A stretch of DNA of 64,000 nt from Hexactinellida sp. DTS-2022 (Eukaryota; Porifera; Hexactinellida). Location: contig JAPNXP010000007.1 in assembly GCA_028753945.1 (NCBI GenBank), forward strand, positions 2,108,001-2,172,000, given 5' to 3'. The notes below the pieces were generated by a model. It did not search any database. It saw only the letters and a list, made by a program, of their open reading frames with translations, and was not told the origin of the DNA. How positions within the stretch are numbered: position 1 is the first letter of the stretch; every line of letters starts with the position of its first letter. The position numbers and the translations under genes were made by a program. Shown piece after piece: positions 22,986 through 31,921 of this stretch.

Positions 22986-24090
22986 AACTAGCGCGCTACG
23001 CTTGCTAGGTCGCTTCGCAACAGAACACAACCACACACCAGCCGCTTCACGGTTGGTGGTGGTTTATACACTTCAAACATTGATTTAGCGCTTAAATATG
23101 CCTAAATAGTCAAATTTAATTATGTGAAACTCTAGTGATTACGTCATCATGCGATAATATGTTAGCATATTGGCAATCTGCTGTGACCAACGTGTCTGCA
23201 TCATTAATGTGCATGTTCTGTTAAATTTTCAGATTTTTATCTCTTATCTGGCTGGAATTATGTACGATTAAGTGAATTTTCAGGGTTCACGAAATGTGAC
23301 AATGACTTCATATCTTGTCGAGGTCTGAGACACTTTGAGTTGAAACCTCAACTTGTTGGCGGGTCCCAAAGGTTCCCGCCATATGCCAAAAATCACATTA
23401 GGAAACCGTCCATTTTTTTCAATCAACTTCGGAACATACAAACAATATACAGTATCTATATTATTAAATCTCGATTGTTTATGTATGTGTGTGTGTGTTT
23501 GTTTGTTTGTCCGGATTGTATTAAAGTGATGGGGGAATAGAAACCGCATTAATATATGAGATATATACTAGCTGTCAAATGTTATAATTGGTCAACAAAT
23601 GATTTACAGTAGAGCCTCTGAACAACGGACACCTTGGGACCGGAACCGGTGTCCGTTATTTAGAGGTTGCCCGCTATTTGGAGTGTCCGTTATGGGAGGC
23701 TCCACTGTAATAGGTAAACAAGTATGCTGAACACGAATTTCGCATTTATAAATTTCTAATATGAATATTCGTTTTGTTGTTTACATAAAATAGGTGACAA
23801 ATTAATGAAATTCAAAATCTACCTAGAAGTTTGCTTTTAACGGGTATTATAGGTAAACAAGTATGCTAAACACTAATTTCGCACTCATAAATTTATATTA
23901 TGTAAAACAAGTTAAAATTATGAAAATCTTCTGAAGTGATGTATAAAACGTCCCTTTCTACCATTTTTTATGATAGAAAGGGTGAGGTGTAAGGCCGCAG
24001 GGCTGCCGTTTACTTGAGGTGTGTAACACCGATCCGTCGCAAAGCGACCGAGACTGAAGGGCTCGTATATATATATATGCCCAGCCTTGT
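22986..24090 (-). mobile_element. Helitron-like non-autonomous element
   Basis: The left edge ACTAGCGCGCTACGCTTGCT and right edge GACTGAAGGGCTCGTATATA carry GCTTCGCA and CGTCGCAAAGCGACC hairpin motifs. Read on the minus strand it starts ACGAGCCCTTCAGTCTCGG and finishes at a CTAG adjacent to T, with a GC-rich hairpin just before, the 3' layout of Helitrons. A GT/TTTG microsatellite lies mid-element (23486-23510). No TC start was seen. It interrupts the foldback MITE, and a small pogo-like MITE (23607-23707) lies inside. No coding sequence is convincing. Confidence 0.45.
23607..23707. mobile_element. Pogo-like MITE, 101 bp
   Basis: Ends CAGTAGAGCCTCTGAACAAC and GGGAGGCTCCACTG with TA on both sides. 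It is an internally shorter copy of the 16619-16787 element, sharing GACCGGAACCG and TTATTTAGAGGTTG. Confidence 0.9.
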
Positions 24091-24583
24091 GTTTTAATAA
24101 TATAGATGCACAGCCTACGTAACTATAGCCTTTTCACGGTATTTAACCATGGATAACTTCAAGTCTTACATGCAAAATACATACAATATATAGCATATCT
24201 AATTTACCTGATATATATTAAATGGATTTAGTGAATATTACTGCAATAGAGGTGGGTAACGGTGATAATTGTCTCTCTTATTACAAACTAACTGTATACG
24301 ATTACAATACATACTATAAAATAATTATTTTTCAGATTGTAACTTTTGTAGTTTCCTCTTCGATCCACCGTGGAATTTTTCCAAGTTCCTTTTAGAGTTT
24401 AAATTGCGAACTTTATTCTACAATAAACAATTGCTAGCGGCAGAGAGTATTTTGCTGAAATGAGAAAGGAATAGTGTTTGACAACTAGGGCATTCAAATC
24501 TTCAGAAATCAAAACTCTCAAATTCTATCCTCGAAATTGAGAGTTGGATTAGTATAGTTTACTGGTACCAGTAACAAATTGTT

Positions 24584-27033
24584 TCATTGGCAATTGTCCT
24601 GTTCAATTCTATAAAGGATCTTCCATAGAGTTATGACTGCATTGATAACTTCATCAGAGGGACATTTAAGTCCTCCTCGGCCTGCTAAGTGAATTAGATT
24701 CAAGTCAGAATCTTCACACTCCAGGGCAAAGCTTTCATCGTGTGTGAGTAATGACACACAGTTATAACATATTGAAGTGGTGGAATTGGAAATTACTTTC
24801 TTCGAGTATAATTTTGACTTGCAAATACTGTGTATAGCATATCCAGCAAAGAAAGCCAAGGATTGGCGAATTTCTGTCATCGGTGAAAAATCGAAGTTTT
24901 GGTGGATAAGCGAAGAGTAAGCGATCAGGTCTGTTTGGAGAGTTTCAGCGTTATCAGGTTCCATATCACACGAGAAAGTTTTAACAAATTCCTTTAGCGA
25001 AGTCTCAAATTTGCTGTTTTGAACTCGGTATAATTTTAAGATTTTTGAGAGTTTAATTCTACGTTCACTCTCAAGAATTTGGCAGATAGAAATGTTGTAA
25101 TTACAACCGGACATTAATCTGTACACACCAAAATGTTTTTCAAGAGAATCGTTTTGTAGAAATCCTGTCATAACGTAAGAAAATCCACACTCATCGCTGG
25201 TTAAATAGTTAACGATTTTTGGTATAACTTGACAAGTGTGAATTAAGCTAATAATGGTCTGTGAGCTAAGCTTTCCTGCTCTCCCGGTACAACTAAAGCA
25301 CTTCCAATGCTCAAGCCAAGAAACAAACTTATAAAAAACACAAAACGATAATCTTAAACCTTGAAAACCTTTAAATTAGGATCACGTAGGCGAATATCTT
25401 TGCCTGGACTATTTTTGTTGCACATTTTCCAAAATCTGTTAATGAGAGAAATGAAATGATAAGTTTGGTTTGAAATATTATTCCTTTCATTAAACAACAA
25501 TACCGCATTGGATGTTGACTGATCCCAAACTGCAAGAGCCAAAGGGACACTTTGTCTTTCAAGAACTGATGGCCAAACAACTTTGGATGTTAATTTATGA
25601 GCGATCTTAGCAGTTGAATATTGCTCGGACTTGTAAATATTTCTGAGATATTCAGGGGTTTGCTGGGGTTGGGGGGCCCATGCGGGATTCCATTCAGGAA
25701 GTAATCGCAGTGGGGGCCTGCGGTCCCACAAGGGGGCCCCTAAGACGGCTCCCAAAGGTGGGCCCGAACGGGAATCCCGCATCGATTGTATGGCCAGTAC
25801 GCCCCTGAAGATATTTGAATGAAGCGTTTGAAATTAGCTAAGACAGTCTTAGCTGGATGAGATTCAAATGAACTGTTTTCTGGATGTGCTGAATCGGTTT
25901 GTCTAAAAGAGGAGCCAAAGATTTACCCCCCTTTTAGCTATAATCAGACCTTACGTGAATTTCGTCTAACTGGAGAAGAACATGTTTCTTGAATTTGTTG
26001 AAGTCTTTGCATGCAACCTTCAGATAATCTATGAAACTTGTGTCTAAGCCAATATTAGAATATAGCCTTTTGAGAGTGGATGGATGAGGAAGAGAGATAC
26101 ATTCTAGTGATCACAGATAACGGTAGCAACCTGAAGAGATTAATTGAGCCTTGAGAGATAGAACCAAAGTTAAGACATTATAACAACGGTTGTTCTTTGA
26201 AACCTTCAAATTTTCAAGTTAACACAAAATAAATTGTAACCGATTGAAGATGCTTCCTTCTTGACAAGTTGTCAATTTCTCTATGGTAGATCTAACTGAA
26301 CAGATAGCATTGTTGATACCAATCTCAATAGCATCTTGTTGATGTGTCTCAAGCTCTTGAGTTAACTGAGAAATTTGACGAATATCAGAAATGAGTGATT
26401 TGGGTTGGAATTTCATCTTCAATTACAAAACACCTCACATGCAAAGTCTCATCAATACAAATCTGGTGAGACATGGTTAGTAGCGGTCCAGATTGTAACT
26501 TCTTAAAAATATGCAAGGTAGTCTGACTTGAGCGAATATACATCCATTTTTCAGATAAATTAAGTGTCGAAAACTTCAGCTGGATATCATCAATATCATT
26601 AACAGAAAAGGTGTCGCTCTCCTTTTTAAGTTCTGCACGATTCAACTCAAGAGCTTGATGAAAATGCCGGATATCAATTTCATCTCGGTCTAAACGATCT
26701 GGGTGTTCAGAAGATCCTTGTAAGTAAGAAGGACAGTTAGGTAGATTGACGGGCTTGGCTTTTTTTCCAAGACCAGGTTTTCTTGAAACTTTCTTTACTG
26801 TACCGTCACCCATGGGAATATAGAATAATAGAAGTCAAGTACACATCATTATCACTGAAATGTTTCGCACAGATGAAGACTTTCACCAACTTCCTTGCAT
26901 CATCTCTATGGAGAAATCTTTGCCATTCCTCCTGCACTTCTTTCGACCAATTGTTCAACATTTCAAAACCCGGAGTGTAATTAGTGCCTTCGTAATTGGA
27001 GGAACAGTTGGCCACACTACATCTATTTGGCAT
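24584..27033 (-). pseudogene. P-element (THAP9-like) transposase pseudogene, family A copy 2
   Basis: ATG at 27033 opens a clear THAP domain (MPNRCSVANC, then FICAKHFSDND). The frame shifts near 26810 into the next segment (KPGLGKKAKPVNLPNCPSYL) and again near 26390. The first catalytic Asp region survives as QLDEIHV near 25965, but comparison with the intact copy shows that the part from about residue 411 to residue 535, holding the second Asp (TDDYQ) and FDPVHIVK, is missing. The C-terminal third remains, with SLEKHFGVYRLMSG holding the Glu (25140-25090). It ends near 24584. Inactive, although its THAP domain could still bind DNA if expressed. Confidence 0.85.
25653..25807. mobile_element. 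hAT-type MITE, 155 bp, GC-rich
   Basis: Bounded by CAGGGGTTTGC and GTACGCCCCTG. Flanks GAGATATT (25645-25652) and AAGATATT (25808-25815) match at 7 of 8. It interrupts the transposase pseudogene and is strikingly GC-rich (GGGGGGCCCATGCGGG) compared with its surroundings. It is the youngest layer at this point of the nest. Confidence 0.8.
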
Positions 27034-27377
27034 TTTGCTAAGAAAGACACACAAAAATTTGTATTAATTGGAATTAGTAAGAAAATGTAAATAATATTGT
27101 CAAGTGATCATGTAGACAGAATTACAATAGTTATCCTATATTATATTATCGTAATAAGATGAAATTTAAAAATTATGTTTTGTTTATAAAATAGACTTGA
27201 AGTAATCCATTGTGATGTAAAACTCTTACCGTGAATAGGCTATAGTTACGTAGGCTGTGGTATAGATGCATTTCTCAGGTCTGTCATTGCTAGCTATTGA
27301 GATAATGATATTTCAGCTAATAATCAATGGCCTTTACTAATCCATGGTCCAGCAAAATCTACTCAGTAGTTAGGCCT

Positions 27378-27830
27378 GTTGTATCGTTAATTCAGGCGCT
27401 GTATGATACACCAATATAAACCATGGATATGCTATTACAAATTATACTGTAGTATTTTGAGGCGCTTTAGTAGATTGAGACGCTACTATAATTGTGATTT
27501 CCTATCATTTTACGAGATAATTTATCGTAGTTACTCGCAAATTTAAGATAACTAATCAATTTTACAATAGCTTAAATTAACTGAGTTCTCGAATTGGGAA
27601 ATTCTTTACTACGCGCCTCAAAATACTACAATATAATTTTAATGGTTCACTTACAGAGTCTAGAGTTCATGATATAATGCAAAATGATAGGAAATCACAT
27701 TTAGTAGCGTCTCAATCTACCAGAGCGCCTCAAAATACCACTGTGAAATTTGTAATAGCATATCCATGGTTTATATTAGTGTATCATATAGCGCCTCGAT
27801 TAACGATAGCGCCTCAAAATACGATACAAC
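27378..27830. mobile_element. Near-palindromic element, 453 bp, class uncertain
   Basis: The ends GTTGTATCG and CGATACAAC are inverted, and about 200 bp of each arm pair with small offsets (AAACCATGGATATGCTATTA against TAATAGCATATCCATGGTTT). GGCGCT and GAGGCGC motifs recur. It is flanked by AGGCCT on both sides (27372-27377 and 27831-27836), interrupting the GGCCTTATA end of the foldback MITE. A 6-bp palindromic target does not fit hAT (8), pogo (TA) or P (8), so I leave it unclassified. Confidence 0.7.
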
Positions 27831-27945
27831 AGGCCTTATATAACGAAGGTCACTCTCATATGTATTTTGTAGAATCCTACAACTGTAAATGTAAATCTTC
27901 ACATAACTTCTTCTGTACCCGAATTGTAAGTTGTTGGAATGCCGG

Positions 27946-28212
27946 CAAGGGCGTAAACTTCACCAAACCACCCATGGTGCACGACACTTTGTTCATCACC
28001 TAGTTATATATTTTTCTGAATAACTAATTCATTTCGAGTTAATATGTCTTATTTTTTTGTTTAGAAAAATTATTTTACTCGCCATCTGCTAAATTAAGTT
28101 TGTTGGTTAATTTCTGTTAGAAAATGCCAGGGTGCCAGAAACCTTTGGCACCATGGCATCACAGCCACCAGGATGCCATGCACCCGCTGCACACCCCAAG
28201 TTTACGTCCCTC
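27946..28212. mobile_element. MITE with 8-bp duplication, hAT-like, 267 bp
   Basis: Ends CAAGGGCGTAAACTT and AAGTTTACGTCCCTC form an imperfect inverted repeat. The perfect 8-bp repeat AATGCCGG flanks it (27938-27945 and 28213-28220). The interior holds TGCCAGGGTGCCAG and CACCATGGC repeats. Non-coding. Confidence 0.8.
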
Positions 28213-28220
28213 AATGCCGG

Positions 28221-28827
28221 TAAATTATATTCCATGGTAGCCATTTCTGCTAATCTGAATCACTCATTATTTCAACTTCACTTGCACGCAAAGTAGCATC
28301 AGAAACCGTAAGAACTTCGGCTGGATTTTCTTCACAAATAGCAGAGACCTCCCTCTTTGTTGAACGTTTACTTAAATTTTCTACATTAAAATTTTACTAG
28401 ACTTGAAATTTGTAAATACCCTACTAACTTTATCAACAATTGGTCTAGTACGTATAACTAAATTTCCTCTTCTTAAGACCACTCCTCTTTGCACCCCTCT
28501 TCATTCTTCACGCGTATTCTCTTCTTAACTTTAAACACTTTATGAGCCAGTGGGGTAAAAGCAGATTTAACCTCTCGATCCTATTGTCTATTTTACAATC
28601 AGCAGCTCCTATCCCGGTCTCTGAATTAAATATGCTGTGTTTAACAATTCTGACCAATTCTCAACAATAGAGTTAATGTCTGTTGCATTCTCTGAATAAT
28701 TAACTGTACATAAAATTATCTCACTCCACAACGGTAATAACGGCATATAATACTTGAGAAGAAATTCAACTATCTGGGATTATCAGATACACTAGGATCA
28801 AGTTGCGAATTATTTTCGATTTCACTT
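28221..28827. other. Non-coding intron DNA
   Basis: No gene or element ends recognised between the two MITEs. Confidence 0.5.
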
Positions 28828-28835
28828 ATTGAGAC

Positions 28836-28993
28836 CAGTGGCGGCGCTAGCCAGCCGCCACTGGTGGGCACAATAGCGTCAAGGATGGAGACATGCTATT
28901 AAACTTGGGGCACACTACATTAATGAGGTGGGACACACTTAAATTCATGATGGGTCCCAGGCCCCACCTGTCCCCACCCTCGCGCCGCCTCTG
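28836..28993. mobile_element. hAT-type MITE, 158 bp
   Basis: Termini CAGTGGCGGCGCTAGCC and CGCGCCGCCTCTG are inverted repeats, with a perfect 8-bp target duplication ATTGAGAC (28828-28835 and 28994-29001). The GC-rich interior carries GGGTCCCAGGCCCCACC. The right end of the 60788-61147 element has the same terminus. Confidence 0.9.
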
Positions 28994-29098
28994 ATTGAGA
29001 CTAAAGTATTACGATAAATCCTTTCAAAATGTCTGCCAAAGGGGGATTTCTCTCTGTAAGTTACAGCATTACTCTTAGTGCAGCTGCACAACCATACA

Positions 29099-31637
29099 AT
29101 TGTTCATTTTTTTGATAAAAGCACCAAAATTTGTACACATGTACTTTGATGTAGTGCGAACATTTTTGGATATTGGGGCAATTGAAAGAGTCTCTATATC
29201 GGCCATAACAACTCGTCAAAGTTAACACGTCCGATAGTGTTCGCCAGACTTGTTTCCCGTAAAACGTGTTCAAATTAAGTGATATCGTCTTTTTATTGTT
29301 GAATTCGGTTTCCAAGTAAAATTTCGTGATAATTTGATTTACCCCGTGATTTACCATAAATATCGAATAATTTTATCAAATCACGTTTTACAGGGTCTGT
29401 ATGTGTATAATTATACTCAGGTAGTTGAGTGGAGTCGAAGGAGGGGTCACTCGATTGGATAAAGACTTGTTACATTCCAGCGTTGCTATGGACATTTCTC
29501 CCAAATATGGTCATGTGATATATCAAATAATCGGAAATTTACTTGGAAACCGAATTCAACAATAAATAGACGATATAACTTAATTTGAACAAGTTTTACG
29601 TGAAAATAGTCCGGCGAACATTACACTGTCCAACAAAGTTTTTGTTTCTTCAATGAAATATAATTTTCCAGGCTAATTGAACATGTATATTAACGATTAT
29701 ATACTTAGATTTTTTGTTTGACGTCTCAAATTATTTTTGTTCAATCTTAAAAATTTCCGAAATTTCAATCAAAAATATATACTATAAATATTTATATTTA
29801 CACATTTTGCTCTTGTATCAGTAAATTCTAAATTGTTTCTTTTATCGATCTAGCATAACTATGTCTCGAGGATGTGTCAATGATCCTAATTCTTTCTGTT
29901 ATATTTGCGGTGAATTTACCACCAAGGTTCAAAGACGCAATATGACTCCTCTCGTGAAGAAAGCATATCAAATCTATTTTCAATGCCATATTGGTGATCA
30001 AGACAAGGTTTGGGCTCCACATATTAGTTGTTCAAAGTGTACTATGAATCTAAGAGCCTGTCTCTAGACGAAGGTATTGTTCCTCTAGACACTGATGAAG
30101 ATTATGTAGACAAACATACTAGGATTCCTCATTTAATACACCAATCAGAGTTAAATGATTTGGTAAGAGATTTGAGTTTAACAAATAATCAAGCAGAAAT
30201 CCTAGGGTCAAGACTTCAGGAGTGGAACTTATTGTCAGATGAAACAAGAATATCTGTTTTTCGAACACGCCAGAAGGACTTTTCGTGTTATTTTGAAATG
30301 CAAGATGCATTTTGTATTGTAGTAACATTGAGTCACTAATGAATGAGCTAGGTACACAACACAATCCTGAAGAATGTCGTTTGTTCATCGATTCCTCAAA
30401 TCTTCCCTAAAAGCTGTATTACTCCACAATGGCAATGATTATCCTTCAGTCCCAATAGGACACTCAGTTCAAATGCGTGAATCCTTTGAAAATATGGTTT
30501 TTCTACTAGATCACATAAAGTATTTGCAATATAACTGGAATATATGCTGCGATCTCAAAGTGATTGGTCTGTTGATGGGTATGCAATCCGGATATACAAA
30601 ATATTGTTGCTTTTTGTGTGAATGGGATAGTCGTGCCCGGCAATTGCACTACGTAGAAAGAAATTGGACCCCTCGTCAAAATCTAGTGCCTGGAATAAAA
30701 AATGTTAGTCAGCGACCTCTAGTTGACCCACAGAAGGTTATTTTGCCTCCATTACATATAAAGTTGGGTTTAATCAAGAATTTTGTCAAGGGAATAGTGA
30801 AGTACAATAAAGATGGCGAAGGATTGGCATACTTGAGATCTAAATTTCCCGGTATCAGCGATGCAAAGATCAAAGAAGGGGTTTTCATTGGACCAGAAAT
30901 CAGAGATTTAATTCATGATGCAAATTTTGATTTGACATTAAATGCATTAGAGCGAGATGCCGGGGTTGCACTCAAGGATGTGGTAGCAGGATTTTTGGGA
31001 AATCATAAATCAAATAACTACAAAGAAATTGTGGACACTCTGCTTGGAAGCTACAAGGCTATGGGTTGCAACATGTCTCTTAAAATACATTTTCTACACT
31101 CCCACCTAGAGTTTTTCCCTGAGAATCTCGGTTCAGTAAGTGATGAACAAGGAGAAAGATTTCACCAAGATATTTCTAAGATGGAAAAGCGTTATAAGGG
31201 AAAATGGAGTCCAAATATGCTTGCTGATTATTGCTGGAATCTGAAAAGAGATGAGACCTATCCGAGTCACAAGAGAATGACATATTCAAAGCATTTTTAG
31301 AAAATAGTTAGACTATTTTGTTTACTTTTATAACGTAATTTCTTGAAAATACGTGATAATTTTGAATTGTAATTTCGTAATATCTATGCGTTCTACCAAA
31401 AAACAAAGTGTTATGTTAAATTCAGCATACCTGAATGTGTATATAACAGGTAATAAGATCAGAGAAACAGTAAAAAAGTTTAAATTTGTTGCACAGTGAA
31501 TTATCGGACGTGTTAACTTTGACGAGCTGTCATGGCCGATATGGACACTTTCAATTGCCTCAATATCCAAAAATGTTCGCACTACATCAAAGTACATGTG
31601 TACAAATTTTGGTCCTTTTATCAAAAAAATGAACAAT
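29099..31637 (+). mobile_element. Element X1: DNA transposon with 138-bp terminal inverted repeats
   Basis: The left arm 29099-29236 (ATTGTTCATTTTTTTGATAA...AACACGTCCGATA) is repeated inverted at about 31499-31637, with few mismatches. Between the arms lies a plus-strand transposase-like gene (29861-31300). No target duplication could be identified outside the termini. A further inverted pair lies inside the left part (about 29215-29325 against 29520-29630). X2 (31922-34535) begins some 285 bp downstream and encodes a related protein. Confidence 0.75.
29861..31300 (+). pseudogene. X1 transposase-like gene, three frames
   Basis: Three collinear segments: 29861-30067 (Cys-rich: SFCYICGE, then PHISCSKC), about 30061-30339 (SELNDLVRDLSL, LGSRLQEWNLL), and about 30398-31300. 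The third has CCDLKVIGLLMG, KYCCFLCEWDSR (Cys pair about residues 79/82 from the ATG at 30374), LPPLHIKLGLIKNF, LKIHFLHSHLEFFP and SDEQGERFHQDI. Asp60, His128, His239, Glu258 and Glu261 are candidate catalytic or metal ligands (inference). I recognise this as a family common among uncharacterised arthropod and other invertebrate proteins. A block between the Cys-rich part and SELND seems lost. The three frames show that it is broken. Confidence 0.7.
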
Positions 31638-31921
31638 CTGGTGAAATTTTATGTCTATTTGCTGGACTAACTTAACTTCAGTCTTTTCCTCGAATTCATT
31701 GGGGGCATCATTACTAACATTAATCTCCGTATTATTACATTCATCTATATATCACGGTTGTCTCAGAATATGATATAGACCAAGTAAACGAGGTCCTTGA
31801 GATTTTTGTTGTTTCTAATGTAGAATTTTGTGTATATTCCGATTTTGATGTCAAAAAAATATTTTGCACACAAATCTTTTAAATAATTTATTTTTGTAAA
31901 AAATAATATTTTATTTGTACA

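Larger units (their letters stand above)
24109..27260 (-). mobile_element. P/THAP transposon, family A copy 2, defective
   Basis: Left end CACAGCCTACGTAACTATAG and right end TATAGTTACGTAGGCTGTGG are inverted repeats that extend inward to a shared ATGGAT.ACTTCAAGTCT block. A perfect 8-bp target duplication TATAGATG flanks it (24101-24108 and 27261-27268), diagnostic of the P superfamily. The right end has one extra G outside the inverted repeat, exactly as in copy 1 at 40690-44063. The transposase gene (minus strand) is frameshifted, deleted in its core, and split by a hAT MITE at 25653-25807. Confidence 0.9.
21537..27853. mobile_element. Foldback P-type MITE hosting a nest of insertions
   Basis: The left end CGTGACCTTCGTTATATAAG and right end CTTATATAACGAAGGTCAC are inverted repeats, flanked by a perfect 8-bp direct repeat TCTCATAT (21529-21536 and 27854-27861). 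The inner arms (21640-21840 against 22310-22416 plus 22921-22985 and 27269-27360) are also inverted copies. Five other elements interrupt it, so the original MITE was roughly 1.7 kb. Truncated relatives are at 37704-38314 and 46334-46710. The 8-bp duplication, the GGCCTTA motif and an internal ACCATGGATTA motif link it to P elements. Confidence 0.8.

Noticed and set aside
23280..23549. Overlapping ORFs on both strands in the Helitron-like element
   Set aside because: The frames cross a GT/TTTG microsatellite and show no domain.
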